DNA from: Myxococcales bacterium
GTDB lineage: Bacteria > Myxococcota_A > Polyangia > Polyangiales > Ga0077539
Direction of reading: 5' to 3'
Length of the DNA stretch: 64,000 bases
Assembly: GCA_030652255.1 (NCBI GenBank)
Contig: JAUSAZ010000077.1
Span: 62,001-126,000 of the forward strand
Part shown: positions 34,780-43,520 of the stretch, piece after piece
Position numbering within the stretch: the first letter of the stretch is position 1
How the letters are laid out: each line of letters begins with the position of its first letter
Made by a program: the position numbers and the translations under genes
The notes under the pieces: model-generated
Told to the model about the DNA's origin: nothing
Databases searched by the model: none
What the model saw: the letters and a program-made list of their open reading frames with translations, nothing else

Positions 34780-36033
34780 GGTCGCCGCGTCGCTGCCGCA
34801 CATGCCGTCCACCGGGCTCGACGTGGTGGCCGTGATCCTCGCGCGCACGGCCTCGAAGCCGACGCCGATGCCGATGCCGCCCTGCGGGCTCTCGCACGAG
34901 CGCGCGCCGTCGGCGTTCGGGGTCGCGAGGTCGACGAAGCCCTGGATGAGCGGCCCGGCCGCGTCTCGAAACGCACCCAGCCCGGGCAACCTGACGAAGG
35001 TCTCGAGGAGCTCGGTCTGATCGACGAATCCGCCCAGGTTGCCTCGCGTTCCGTCGGTCTCGGTCAGCGACACACGGAGCTGGAAGGCGCGGAGCCGGGA
35101 CGTTCCGCCGATGCCCAGCGCGAAGGGCAGCGCACTCGTCGCCGGGGCCGTGAACCGGAGGCGTCCGCGGACGATGCTGCCGCTGAAGCGGAGCCGCGCA
35201 GAGCCCGGGTCGCCCGGGACCCTCAGGTGCAGGTCGTCGACCGCGTAGGGCTGCCCCGATCGCGTGACGGCCGCGCACTCCGCGAAGAGCGGGAGCGCGT
35301 CAGGGTAGAGGCTCACGGTCACTTCGGGGTCGTCGAGGGCGGGGCCGAGCGCTCCGTCCACGTCGGCGACGCGGATGAGGATCAGCCCGCGCCCCTGCGA
35401 AGACCTCCGGCTGAGGCACGACTGGACTCCGAGCTGGCTCTGGAACACCTGGAAGGTCTGGGCGACGCTGGGGTACTGGTTGTCGACGCCGCCCTGGCAA
35501 CCCGGTCCGCCAGCGCAGCTGCCGCGGTTCTGGTCGGGGTCGACGGTCGAGAAGTAGTCGCCGTGGGAGCAGTCGTCGGCGGCCTGCGCGGAGGCGGCGC
35601 TCGGGCTGAAGCGGCCGTCGAGGTTGAAGCCGTAGAAGCCGCGGTTCGACGGAGCCTCCGCGGCCGCGTCGAGGATGAAGCGGTGGATCACGAAGTCGTA
35701 GGTGCGCGGGTCGGGCGGAGCGACGCTGCGGAACGACGCACCGGGCGCTCCTCCGTCCAACGAGCCGCAGGCACACGGGCCGAAGACCCCGTAGCGTCCG
35801 CAGGTCATCGTCCTCGCGCGTCCGTCACGGCACACGCACGGCGCCGTCGAAGCCGCGACGCACGGCGACTCGCTCGGGAGGGGGTCGTCGCCGCACAACA
35901 ACCCGGCGTAGGGCCCCGCATCGCCGCCGAAGTAGAAGTCGGGGAAGGTGCAGGTGAAGACGGGCTCGCAGCCGCCCATCAGCGCACAGAGGGCGAGCGA
36001 TCCGATGCGCGATGTGCGGCCCCGCGATGCCAT
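34768..36033 (-). CDS. Lipoprotein of unknown function
   Basis: The 421-residue product has a signal peptide (RIGSLALCALMGGC) with lipobox MGGC. The first 90 residues contain about ten cysteines ('CTFPDFYFGG', 'CVCRDGRARTMTCGRYGVFGP'), probably disulfide-bonded. The remaining 320 residues are beta-rich with a few more cysteines ('SCAGGPGCQGG'). It is most likely a surface protein. I do not recognise the family. The ATG at 36033 is chosen because the signal peptide starts there; the frame continues upstream only through repeat debris. Confidence 0.65.
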   Translation of the reverse strand: MASRGRTSRIGSLALCALMGGCEPVFTCTFPDFYFGGDAGPYAGLLCGDDPLPSESPCVAASTAPCVCRDGRARTMTCGRYGVFGPCACGSLDGGAPGASFRSVAPPDPRTYDFVIHRFILDAAAEAPSNRGFYGFNLDGRFSPSAASAQAADDCSHGDYFSTVDPDQNRGSCAGGPGCQGGVDNQYPSVAQTFQVFQSQLGVQSCLSRRSSQGRGLILIRVADVDGALGPALDDPEVTVSLYPDALPLFAECAAVTRSGQPYAVDDLHLRVPGDPGSARLRFSGSIVRGRLRFTAPATSALPFALGIGGTSRLRAFQLRVSLTETDGTRGNLGGFVDQTELLETFVRLPGLGAFRDAAGPLIQGFVDLATPNADGARSCESPQGGIGIGVGFEAVRARITATTSSPVDGMCGSDAATSSP

Positions 36034-36072
36034 GCGCAGTGACGGTGTGCCCGTCGGGCGCCCGGCGTCAAA

Positions 36073-36114
36073 GCCCCTCCGATGCTGCGGCGCAGGTCCC
36101 AGCCGAGGCCCATG
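36073..36114. repeat. 42-bp direct repeat, copy A
   Basis: Matches 36981-37022 at 39 of 42 positions. The offset is 908 bases, and the two copies bracket the small two-gene operon at 36365-36927. Read on the minus strand, both copies keep one frame, MGLGWDLRRSIGG here. Confidence 0.85.
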
Positions 36115-36127
36115 CGATCGGGAGGCC

Positions 36128-36190
36128 TCACCGCACCAGCCCGTGGGCGCGCCATCGCCCGATGAGGTACTCCCAGAACGCGCGGCGCCG
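36128..36190 (-). pseudogene. Possible gene-end fragment
   Basis: A minus-strand frame reading RRRAFWEYLIGRWRAHGLVR and a stop has the look of a protein C-terminus but no body. The rest of 36115-36364 shows nothing I can identify; a TATGGT at 36339-36344 could serve the next gene. Confidence 0.25.
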
Positions 36191-36364
36191 AGGCCGGGCT
36201 CGTCGATCCGTCCGACGCAGCGGTGGCTCAGCGGCCGCTGACGGCACGCCCGGTGTGCGCGGGCAGCACGGTGTGACGGCGGCCTGGTTCGCGCGGCGTC
36301 GTCCGATGGGGGCGTAGGCGCCGTGGCATCGCGTTCGCTATGGTCGCGGTCGGAGGTTCTGTCG

Positions 36365-36655
36365 ATGAGACGACGCGGTGCTGGTTCGACGCTGCTGATG
36401 CTGACCGCGGTCTGCGCCACGCTCGCGCACGCCCGACGCGGGGAGGCCCTGAGCTGCGCCCCGCCAATGGAGCGCTTCGAGCTCACGCTCGTGTCGGTGA
36501 CACTGAACGGCGCCCCCGTGACCGACCTCGGGCCGTGGCAGCGCCACCAGGTCAGCGTCATCGGACAGGGCGAGGGCGGCTTCTCCTTCAACGCCTACCG
36601 CGCCGACCGGGCCGACGAGTCGACCGCCTATGGGTTTCTGGAGCGGCGGCCGTGA
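36365..36655 (+). CDS. Small exported protein
   Basis: The 96-residue product has an N-terminal signal peptide (STLLMLTAVCATLAHA) and a short beta-rich mature part ('ERFELTLVSVTLNGAPVTDL'). The function is unknown. Its stop overlaps the GTG of the next gene by four bases, so the pair is translationally coupled. The start at 36365 fits the signal peptide better than the earlier ATG at 36323. Confidence 0.55.
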   Translation: MRRRGAGSTLLMLTAVCATLAHARRGEALSCAPPMERFELTLVSVTLNGAPVTDLGPWQRHQVSVIGQGEGGFSFNAYRADRADESTAYGFLERRP

Positions 36656-36927
36656 AGCGCCTCGCGCTGTTGTTCGCGCTCGCGACGACCACCGGGTGCT
36701 GGTGGGAGGAGTGCCCCGACTACGACCCGCCGCCACCGCTCGCGAGCGGGACCTACCAGGGGACGCTGACGGGCCTCGGGGCGATCAACCCCTCGACCTT
36801 CCCCGCCGCGGGCGCACAGATCACCGGGACCGTCGACCGCGCCGCCGGGACCTTCACGTTCAGGCACACCGCGCCCGACGGCGGGGTCGTGGCCGAGACG
36901 TGGCGCATGCGGCGCATCAACCCCTGA
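36652..36927 (+). CDS. Small lipoprotein
   Basis: The 91-residue product starts with GTG and has a signal peptide ending in a lipobox-like TTGC. A Trp/Cys segment (WWEECPDYDPPPP) follows, then a beta-hairpin region ('SGTYQGTLTG', 'GTVDRAAGTFTFRHTA') like a small lipocalin- or sandwich-type domain. It is coupled to the exported protein before it. The pair is bracketed by the 42-base direct repeats. Confidence 0.6.
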   Translation: MKRLALLFALATTTGCWWEECPDYDPPPPLASGTYQGTLTGLGAINPSTFPAAGAQITGTVDRAAGTFTFRHTAPDGGVVAETWRMRRINP

Positions 36928-36980
36928 CCGTCGCACCTGTCCTCTGGTCTCATTTCCTTCGGGGATTCTCGGCGTGTTCG

Positions 36981-37022
36981 GCCCCTCCGATGTTGCGGCG
37001 CAGGCTCCAGCCGAGGCCCATG
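36981..37022. repeat. 42-bp direct repeat, copy B
   Basis: This is the second copy of the repeat at 36073-36114; on the minus strand it reads MGLGWSLRRNIGG. An upstream part of the same frame, 'GYVDPTFED', has no match beside copy A. The flanking sequence up to 37137 shows no gene. Confidence 0.85.
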
Positions 37023-37137
37023 TCCTCGAAGGTCGGGTCGACGTACCCGCGCGGGCCTCAGCCCTCGCTGAGCGAGCGCTCGCTGCGCAGGGACGCACGT
37101 AGTTCCGGTGGCACGCCGGGCGTCCGGCGCGTCGTCG

Positions 37138-37758
37138 CTACCCCGCGCGACCGCCGCGCGTCAGCGCCCGTCGCAGGAGGGGCCAGAGCTGGTCGGCCCA
37201 GTGGGCGTACCCCTCCGACGACGGGTGGAAGCCGTCCGCGCTGAAGAAGTGCGGCCGGTCGGAGAGCCCCACCGCGTGCAGGTCGAGCAGATCACACCCG
37301 CGCGCGGCCGCCACGCGCCGCACCTCGTCGCTCAGCGCCTGCGCGCGGGACTCCAGCGTCGCCGGCGTGATGCCGAGGAACTGCTCCGCCAGCACGGCCG
37401 CCGGGGCGTGCGCGAGGTCGGGCACCGTGCCGAGGATCATCCGCGCGCCCGTCGCGCCGAGGGCGTCGACGATCGCGTCGAGGTTCTCGCCGTAGCGCCT
37501 GGGGCTGACGCCCCGCCACAGGTCGTTGCCGCCGATGAAGAGCGTCACCACCGCGGGCCGCGCGGCGACCGCCCGCCCCACGTGCTCCGAGCGCACGGCG
37601 TCGCTGGTCGCGCCGCTCCGGCACAGGTTCAGCAGCGCCGCCCGGGGCGCCACCGCCTCCAGCCGCTCGTACACGCGGTCGACGTAGCCGCGCCCGTCGT
37701 GCGCGCCGACGCCCACGCCCGCCGAGTCCCCCATCGCCACGTAGGTCCATCGCTCCAT
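37138..37758 (-). CDS. SGNH/GDSL-type hydrolase
   Basis: The 206-residue protein has the SGNH blocks: block I 'MGDSAGVG' (Ser12 nucleophile), block II 'NLCRSGATS' (Gly), block III 'IGGNDLWRG' (Asn), and block V 'DGFHPSSEGY' (Asp and His). It should cleave an ester or acyl group; there is no signal peptide. The length is normal for the family. It starts 12 bases after the endonuclease III homologue and is probably co-transcribed with it. Confidence 0.88.
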   Translation of the reverse strand: MERWTYVAMGDSAGVGVGAHDGRGYVDRVYERLEAVAPRAALLNLCRSGATSDAVRSEHVGRAVAARPAVVTLFIGGNDLWRGVSPRRYGENLDAIVDALGATGARMILGTVPDLAHAPAAVLAEQFLGITPATLESRAQALSDEVRRVAAARGCDLLDLHAVGLSDRPHFFSADGFHPSSEGYAHWADQLWPLLRRALTRGGRAG

Positions 37759-37770
37759 CGGGTCGCGTGA

Positions 37771-38496
37771 CTATGAACCCTGAGGGGTCGCCCGTCCGAA
37801 GGGGCACATCGCCAGCACGGGGCAGCGCGCGCAGGCCGGCGCCTTGAAGTAACAGCACCGCTGGCCGTGCAGCATCATCACCTCGTGGTGGTCGTAGACC
37901 TGCTGCGGCGTCCAGTCGGTCGGCAGCAGCGCCGCGAGCTGCACGTGGGCCGTGTCGAGGCTGGCCCGCTCGCCGACGAGGCCGAGCCGCACCGCGACCC
38001 GCTGGTGGTGGCAGTCGACCGGCAGCGCCGCCCGGTGGAGCGTGCTGAACGACAGCACCGCCGCGCTGGTCTTCGGGCCCACGCCGGGCAGCTCCTCCAG
38101 CCACGCCCGCGCCTCGGGCACCGGCAGCTCGCCCAGGAAGTCGAGCGACAGCCCACCCCTCCGTTCGCCGATCAGCCGGAGCACCTGCTGGATGCGCGGG
38201 GCCTTCTGCTCGGGCCACGTCGCCGCCGCGATGGTCGCCTCGACGTCCGCCGTGGGCGCGTCACGCACCGCGGTCCAGTCGGGGTAGCGCGCCCGCAGCG
38301 CCCTGAACGCCCGGCCCGAGTCAGCGTTGCGCGTGCGGTGCGACAGGAGCGAGGACACCAGCTCGCTCAGCGGGTCGAGCTCGTGGAAGTACGCGATCGG
38401 ACAATGGTAGGTCGCGCAGAGCGCCTCGTGGACGCGCAGCGCACGCTCACGCAGCTCGTCCGGGGCCACGAAGGGGGTGCGGGTGCGGGCTGACAT
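37771..38496 (-). CDS. Endonuclease III-like DNA glycosylase
   Basis: The 241-residue protein is an HhH-GPD base-excision enzyme. It has 'LLSHRTRNAD' (family 'LLSqqT.d'), the helix-hairpin-helix 'LPGVGPKTSAAV' with the Lys expected of bifunctional glycosylase/lyases, 'PVDCHHQRVAVRLGL' holding the catalytic Asp, and a C-terminal 'CYFKAPACARCPVLAMCPFG' whose cysteines resemble the 4Fe-4S cluster loop. It should remove damaged bases and nick the strand. It is not a close match to the usual Nth ('VDTHV' reads 'VDCHH'), so the substrate may differ. The ATG at 38496 is preferred to the longer frame. Confidence 0.85.
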   Translation of the reverse strand: MSARTRTPFVAPDELRERALRVHEALCATYHCPIAYFHELDPLSELVSSLLSHRTRNADSGRAFRALRARYPDWTAVRDAPTADVEATIAAATWPEQKAPRIQQVLRLIGERRGGLSLDFLGELPVPEARAWLEELPGVGPKTSAAVLSFSTLHRAALPVDCHHQRVAVRLGLVGERASLDTAHVQLAALLPTDWTPQQVYDHHEVMMLHGQRCCYFKAPACARCPVLAMCPFGRATPQGS

Positions 38497-38560
38497 GCCG
38501 AGAGATCTTTGGGGGCCTACGGGCGCGGACGGCACCCCTTCGCCGCGGGGGCGGTGAGCG

Positions 38561-38851
38561 TCAGTTCAGGAACTCGAACGCGATGGAGAAGCCGTTGACC
38601 TCGGGGTGCGCGGCGACGAGGGCGTCGCAGCACTGGCGCGCGAGGGCGAGCACCTCCGGCGCGGGGTCGTCGGGGTCGGCGTCGGGGCGCACGGCGAAGA
38701 CCAGCACCAGGGTGTCGTCGTCCCCGGCGTAGGCCTCCTGGAAGTCGAGGATGAAGTCGTCGAGCTCCCCGGTGGGCGAGAAGCCGTGGAGCTTCTCCAG
38801 GTGGTCGTCGAGGAAGGTGGCGGAGGCGTCAACGGCTTGGGAGAGGTCCAC
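38561..38851 (-). CDS. Small acidic protein, unknown function
   Basis: The 96-residue product is rich in Asp and Glu with no signal peptide ('FLDDHLEKLHGFSPTGELDD', 'YAGDDDTLVLVFAVRPDADP'). The alternating strands and helices suggest a compact alpha/beta fold. The frame opens at a TTG at 38887, but that TTG looks like the -35 box of a promoter, so the GTG at 38851 is chosen. It is downstream of the cNMP-binding gene by 5 bases if the longer form is used, 41 otherwise. Confidence 0.5.
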   Translation of the reverse strand: MDLSQAVDASATFLDDHLEKLHGFSPTGELDDFILDFQEAYAGDDDTLVLVFAVRPDADPDDPAPEVLALARQCCDALVAAHPEVNGFSIAFEFLN

Positions 38852-38859
38852 GACCGGGA

Positions 38860-38887
38860 GGGATACGCCCGGCGCCGTGGGCGTCAA
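38860..38887 (-). promoter_or_regulatory. Candidate promoter of the small acidic protein gene
   Basis: On the minus strand TTGACG (38887-38882) is followed after 16 bases by TATCCC (38865-38860). Transcription would begin almost at the GTG at 38851, giving a leaderless mRNA. Confidence 0.35.
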
Positions 38888-38891
38888 GCCT

Positions 38892-40292
38892 TCAGACGAT
38901 CACCAGGTCGTCGGCGCTCTCGGCGGCCTGCGCGGTCACCTGGATGAGCTCCTCCTCGCGCGACACCGCCAGCTCGTAGAGCGACGCGAGCAGCGTTGGG
39001 TGCTGCCGCACGATGCCCATGAAGTTCTCCGGCGCGAGCACCAGGGCCACCGTGGGCTCGGCCGCAATCACCGTCGCGAGGGTGGGCCGCCGGAGCACCA
39101 GCGAGATCTCCCCCACGCAGCCGCCCGGCTCGATGCCGCCCACGGCCAGCTCGCCGCCGTCGTCCTGCTGGCGCCGCACCTCCACCCTCCCCGACGCGAT
39201 CAGGAACAAGCCCGGCGACTCGCTCCCCTGCGCGAAGAGCACCTCACCCTCGGCGAAGGCCCGCGTCTCGAAGGCGTCCGCCAGCGCCGCCCGGTCGCCC
39301 GGCGGGATCTCCCGCAGCAGCGGGGCCGTGCGCAGGAGGTTCTGCACCAGCCGGTGTCGCCCGAAGGCCTTGAGCTCCTCGCCGAGCGCGGGCACCTCCT
39401 TCACCGCGAGCGCCAGCGCCGCCGGCGGGGCCTCCAGCACGATGGACGCCCGGGTGGTGTGCACGCTCGCCGCGCGCGGCGCCTCGGTGAGCAGGGCCAT
39501 CTCGCCGAACACCGCCTCGGCGCCCAGCACCGCGAGCTCCTCGAGCTCGTCGGGCAGCTCGGCGGGCATCGACTCCCGCGGCGTCGGCTCGTCGACCTCC
39601 TCGTCGATGACCGGCGGGGTCGCCAGCCGGCGCGCGATGCGCACCTCGCCGCGCGCCACCACGAAGACGCTGCCGCCGCGCTCGCCCTCCAGGATGGCCG
39701 CGTGCGCCGGGCCGAACACCCGCACCTCCATCGCCTGCGCGAAGCGCTCGAAGGCCCCGCGCGGGAGCGATCCCCAGAGGGGCAGCCGGGCGCGCGCCGG
39801 GAGCCTCGCGGGCAGCGCGTCGCGGAGGGCCTCGATCTTCTTCTGCGCGAGGGCGACGAGCTCCGCGCGGGGGACACCATCGAGCTCGGTGACGCGCTCG
39901 CTCACCAGCGGCGGCGGCAGCACCGAGGGGTTGCGCGCGCGCGAAGCGTCGGCGCCGAAGACCCCGGCGAGCTCGGTGAGCAGGTCGCTCTTCGACGTGA
40001 GGCGCTGCACCGCGATGGCCGCGGCGACGGCGTGCGCCGCGAGCCCCTGGAGGGCCAGCGCGCGGGCTGCGGTCTCGAAGGCGAGGCGCGCGAGGCCCAT
40101 GGACCCGATGGACACCGCCGCGCGGCCGATGACGTCGATGGCGGGCGCCCCGGCGCCGACGTCGTCGAGCACCGGGATGGCGATGCGCAGGCACTGGTCG
40201 GGGTCGTTGTGGGCGAGCGCGGAGAGGCTGTGGTCGAGGGCCGTGGTGGGCGCGCGGGGGCGCGAGCGCTTGCGGGGCGTGGCGTCGGTCAT
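38892..40292 (-). CDS. Protein with two cyclic-nucleotide-binding domains
   Basis: The 466-residue protein has an N-terminal helical region (about 150 residues) and two cNMP-binding domains. The first has 'AILEGERGGSVFVVARGEVRI' and 'LGAEAVFGEMALLTEAPRAA'; the second has 'VLFAQGSESPGLFLIASGRV' and 'PGGCVGEISLVLRRPTLATV'. The phosphate-binding cassette Glu is present in both (FGEMALL, VGEISLV), but the usual RxA arginine is only partly kept (APRAA, RPTLA). No kinase, channel or HTH domain is attached, so it may be a regulatory subunit for cAMP or another nucleotide. The ATG at 40292 faces the divergent metalloprotease gene. Confidence 0.85.
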   Translation of the reverse strand: MTDATPRKRSRPRAPTTALDHSLSALAHNDPDQCLRIAIPVLDDVGAGAPAIDVIGRAAVSIGSMGLARLAFETAARALALQGLAAHAVAAAIAVQRLTSKSDLLTELAGVFGADASRARNPSVLPPPLVSERVTELDGVPRAELVALAQKKIEALRDALPARLPARARLPLWGSLPRGAFERFAQAMEVRVFGPAHAAILEGERGGSVFVVARGEVRIARRLATPPVIDEEVDEPTPRESMPAELPDELEELAVLGAEAVFGEMALLTEAPRAASVHTTRASIVLEAPPAALALAVKEVPALGEELKAFGRHRLVQNLLRTAPLLREIPPGDRAALADAFETRAFAEGEVLFAQGSESPGLFLIASGRVEVRRQQDDGGELAVGGIEPGGCVGEISLVLRRPTLATVIAAEPTVALVLAPENFMGIVRQHPTLLASLYELAVSREEELIQVTAQAAESADDLVIV

Positions 40293-40376
40293 GGCGCCGC
40301 GAACGCTACCAGAGCTGCGTCGGGCAGCGGGAGAAGTGGCAAGCCTGGGGCGAAGCGCACTAGGGTGGGTGTCTCT

Positions 40377-42029
40377 ATGATGCGACGACCCGTGCGGCGG
40401 TGGGTGATCGGTCTGCTGGTCCTCGGGGCGTTCGGGTGCAAGCAGCGGCCATCGCCGCCGCCGCCGCCGCCGCCCGTGGCCGCGCCCCTCGCCGCCGTGG
40501 CGAGCGACGCGGGCCCTGCGCCCAGGGATGTTTCGGTGAGCGCTGCGACGGATGCGACGCGCGCTCCGGACGGCTCGCGGCTGGTGGGTATGGCGGGCGA
40601 CGCGGGCCCTGCGCCCAGGACTGTTTCTGGGAGCGTCGCCGGCGCGGCAGGCGCGACGCGCGCTCCGGACGGCTCGCGGCTGGTGGGTATGGCCGGCGAC
40701 GCGGGCCCTGCGCCCAGGGATGTCCCGGTGAGCGCTGCGGCGGACGTGACGCTCTCTCCGGAGGAGTCGCGGCTGGTGGGCCTCGCGGGCGACACGGCCG
40801 CGGCGATGGCGGACATTCGCGGGCTGCGCCTGCTGCGCGAGGTGCGCCGCGGGGTGATGGACCGCGACGCCATCGTGGCGCGGCTGCGGCAGAAGACCGC
40901 GCGGGAGTATCCGCCCGGGGAGATCGTGTTGGAGGGGGAGCTCTACAAGCGCCTGGGGCTGCTGCCCGAGGCGATGGATTACGAGCGCACGATGTTCGAC
41001 CTGCTGGAGGAGCAGGTGGCGGGCTTCTACGACCCCGACGAGCAGACGCTCTACATCGCCGGGTGGCTGCCGGCCGCGGCGCAGCCCGGCACGATGGCCC
41101 ACGAGCTCACGCACGCCCTCCAGGACCAGCACTTCCACATCGGGCGCTATACCCACCACGTGCGGGGCAACGGCGACGCGCAGACCGCGGCGATGGCGGT
41201 GATCGAGGGCGACGCCACGGCGGCGATGATGGACTTCTCGCTCCGCCCGCTGGGCCGCCGGGTGCAAGACCTCCCCGATGTGACCGCGATGGTGGCGTCG
41301 CAGATCGAGTCGTCGGACCAGGTGCGGATGCGCGCGGCGCCGCGGGCGCTGCGGGAGACGCTGTTGTTCCCGTACCTGGCGGGGCTCACGATGTGCTCGC
41401 GGGCGCTGCGTGAGGGCGACGGGTACAGCCGGGTCGACGCGCTGCTGGCGCGCCCGCCGGCGTCGACGGAGCAGGTGCTACACGCCGACAAGCTGAGCGC
41501 GCGCGAGGCGCCGGTGGTGGTGCCGGTGAAGGTCCCGCCGGCGCTCGCGGAGGGCTTCGAGGTGGCCTACCACGACGTGCTGGGCGAGCTCGGGGCGCGG
41601 CTGTTCTTCTACGGCTCGATGCCCGACGAGCGGGCGCACGCCGCGGCGCAGGGCTGGGGCGGCGACCACGCGGTGCTGCTGGTCCCACGCGGCTCGATGA
41701 CGTCCGCGGGCGACGCGGGGGTCAACCTCTCTGCCAACGCTTTACCGAGAGATGTATTGTTGTGGACCGTGGCGCTCGACCCGGTGGCGGGCGCGCAGGG
41801 CGCGGCGGCCGATGCGGAGGCGGTGGACTTTGCCGAGGCCGCGGCGGCGGTGCTGGCGCGGCGCCACGGGGCGCGGCCGGCGGTGACGATCGCGGGCGCT
41901 GCGGCGGCGCGCGACGTGGGCGGAGGACGGGTCTCGCTGGTCGCGCGATCGGGTCGGCGGGTGCTGGTGGCCGAGCGGGTGCCGCGGGCGGCGGCGGCGG
42001 CGGTGGTGCGCTCGGCGCTGGAGGAGTGA
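40377..42029 (+). CDS. HExxH metalloprotease-like lipoprotein with tandem repeats
   Basis: The 550-residue product has a signal peptide and lipobox (GAFGC), then a poly-Pro run. Three tandem units of 93-99 bases follow (40506-40790), each coding 'DAGPAPR...GSRLVG'. The catalytic part has 'VAGFYDPDEQTLYIAG' and the zinc motif MAHELTHALQDQHF (His242, Glu243, His246), a pattern common in gluzincin-like proteins of unknown substrate. It should act on the periplasmic side. The start uses the first of two adjacent ATGs. A TAGGGT at 40361-40366 may be the -10. Confidence 0.75.
   Translation: MMRRPVRRWVIGLLVLGAFGCKQRPSPPPPPPPVAAPLAAVASDAGPAPRDVSVSAATDATRAPDGSRLVGMAGDAGPAPRTVSGSVAGAAGATRAPDGSRLVGMAGDAGPAPRDVPVSAAADVTLSPEESRLVGLAGDTAAAMADIRGLRLLREVRRGVMDRDAIVARLRQKTAREYPPGEIVLEGELYKRLGLLPEAMDYERTMFDLLEEQVAGFYDPDEQTLYIAGWLPAAAQPGTMAHELTHALQDQHFHIGRYTHHVRGNGDAQTAAMAVIEGDATAAMMDFSLRPLGRRVQDLPDVTAMVASQIESSDQVRMRAAPRALRETLLFPYLAGLTMCSRALREGDGYSRVDALLARPPASTEQVLHADKLSAREAPVVVPVKVPPALAEGFEVAYHDVLGELGARLFFYGSMPDERAHAAAQGWGGDHAVLLVPRGSMTSAGDAGVNLSANALPRDVLLWTVALDPVAGAQGAAADAEAVDFAEAAAAVLARRHGARPAVTIAGAAAARDVGGGRVSLVARSGRRVLVAERVPRAAAAAVVRSALEE
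40506..40790 (+). repeat. Three tandem 93-99-bp coding repeats
   Basis: Units begin at 40506, 40599 and 40698. The ends of each unit are near identical, while the middle differs in length by two codons. All units are in frame with the metalloprotease lipoprotein gene. Confidence 0.8.
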
Positions 42030-42095
42030 GGCGCGTGGGCGGGCGCTCCCCTCGGAGGGCGAGGCCGGTGATTGCGGGCTCGAGCGGGCGCTCGC

Positions 42096-43397
42096 CTACC
42101 GCGCCGCGATGAGCACGATCTCCACGGCCGCGAGCAGCGCCACCGAGCGGTCTTCGTCGCGCAGCCGCGGGGCCAGCGGGTCGCAGTCGCCGCTCGCCCC
42201 GGTCGCGTCGCTCCAGGCCAGCACCGCGAGCCTGCGCACCGTCGCGTCGGGCGAGTCGAGCGCCTCGCGGATCGGGTCGGCCGCCGTCGCGTCGCCGTGC
42301 TGCGCCAGCACCGCCAGCGCCCGGATGGCCACGAAGCCGTCGGGCAGCCGCGCCATCGGCCGCAGCGCCGCGAGGGCCTCCTGCCGCGTCGCCTCGTGCC
42401 GCGCGAGCGCCGAGGCCACCCGCAGCGCCACCTCGTGGTCGTCGTCGCGCATGAGCCGCTGGAGCGCCTCGGCCTGCCGCGTGGCCATGCCGATGGCGCC
42501 CACCGCGGCCTGCGCCCGCAGCTCGCGCCGCGTGCCCGTGGCCATCACCCGCAGCAGGTAGGCGTCGCCGCGCTCGTCGCCGCGCGCCACCAGCACCCGC
42601 GCGGCCTCCACCGACAGGGGCGTCGGCGGGTCGACGAGCAGCGCCCCGAGGGCCTCCCGCCCGCGCCCCGGCGCCGCCGCCATCAGCGCCGACGGCACCG
42701 CCATCCGAACGATCGCGTCGCGGTCTTCGAGCGCCGCGAGCAGGGCCTCCACCACGTCCTCGCCGCGGCCGCCGAGGGCCATCGCCGCGGCCGCGCGCAC
42801 CATGGGCTCGGCGTCGTCCCGCAGCGCCGTCACCAGCGCCCCGGTGACCGCCGCGTCGTCGCGCCACCGCGCCAGCGCCCGCGCCGCCGAGGCCCGCAGC
42901 GGCCCGTTGCCCCGCCGCAGCCAGCGCATCAGCCGCCGCGCACCGGCCGCCCCCCGGAGGGTCACCATCCCCGCGGCGCGCCGCTCGCGGTTGCGGCTGC
43001 GCAGCGCCGCCGTGAGCCGCGCGGGGGCCGTGCCCGAGCGCCCGTTGAGCTCGTAGAGGGCGGCGGCCGCCCGGTCGCCCACCACGCCCGGTCGCTCGAC
43101 GAGGGACTCCAGCAGGTCGCGGCCGCGCACGCCGAGCCCCGCGATGGCCGAGAAGCCCGCCGCGCGGGTGGGCCCGTCGGTGTTGCCCGCGGCGTCGCGG
43201 AGCACCTGCGTCGCCACCTCCGCGAGCAGGTCGGCGTCGCCGAGCCCGCGGGCCTCCGTGTACTCCTGGTAGAGCCGCAGGGCCGCGGGCACGTCGCCCT
43301 GCCGCGCCGCCGCGCGGATGGGTCCGGTCGCGCCCACGCACCCGAACGCCGCGCACGCCAGCAACGCAAGGGGCATCAACGACCGCGCGACACGCAC
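42096..43397 (-). CDS. HEAT-repeat lipoprotein
   Basis: The 433-residue product starts with GTG, has a signal peptide and lipobox AFGC, and then consists almost wholly of HEAT/PBS-lyase repeats ('RRAAGMVTLRGAAGARRLMR', 'LVTALRDDAEPMVRAAAAMA'). It should be a periplasm-facing scaffold. An internal ATG at 43376 is possible but would weaken the signal peptide. It is the second HEAT-repeat protein in the window, after the one at the left edge. It converges on the metalloprotease gene with 66 bases between the stops. Confidence 0.82.
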   Translation of the reverse strand: MRVARSLMPLALLACAAFGCVGATGPIRAAARQGDVPAALRLYQEYTEARGLGDADLLAEVATQVLRDAAGNTDGPTRAAGFSAIAGLGVRGRDLLESLVERPGVVGDRAAAALYELNGRSGTAPARLTAALRSRNRERRAAGMVTLRGAAGARRLMRWLRRGNGPLRASAARALARWRDDAAVTGALVTALRDDAEPMVRAAAAMALGGRGEDVVEALLAALEDRDAIVRMAVPSALMAAAPGRGREALGALLVDPPTPLSVEAARVLVARGDERGDAYLLRVMATGTRRELRAQAAVGAIGMATRQAEALQRLMRDDDHEVALRVASALARHEATRQEALAALRPMARLPDGFVAIRALAVLAQHGDATAADPIREALDSPDATVRRLAVLAWSDATGASGDCDPLAPRLRDEDRSVALLAAVEIVLIAAR

Positions 43398-43520
43398 CCG
43401 TGGACGTATAGCGCGGCTCCGCGCCCGGACGCGACGAAGTGGCGAGCGCCACTCCCCCCTCCACCCCCGTCACGGGCTCCTTCGCGCGCGACCCGATGTC
43501 GGGCTACTCCTGTCGCTCCC

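Noticed and set aside
36628..37098. 156-codon minus-strand frame through repeat copy B
   Set aside because: It overlaps the coupled small lipoprotein gene, and its composition is that of a shadow frame.
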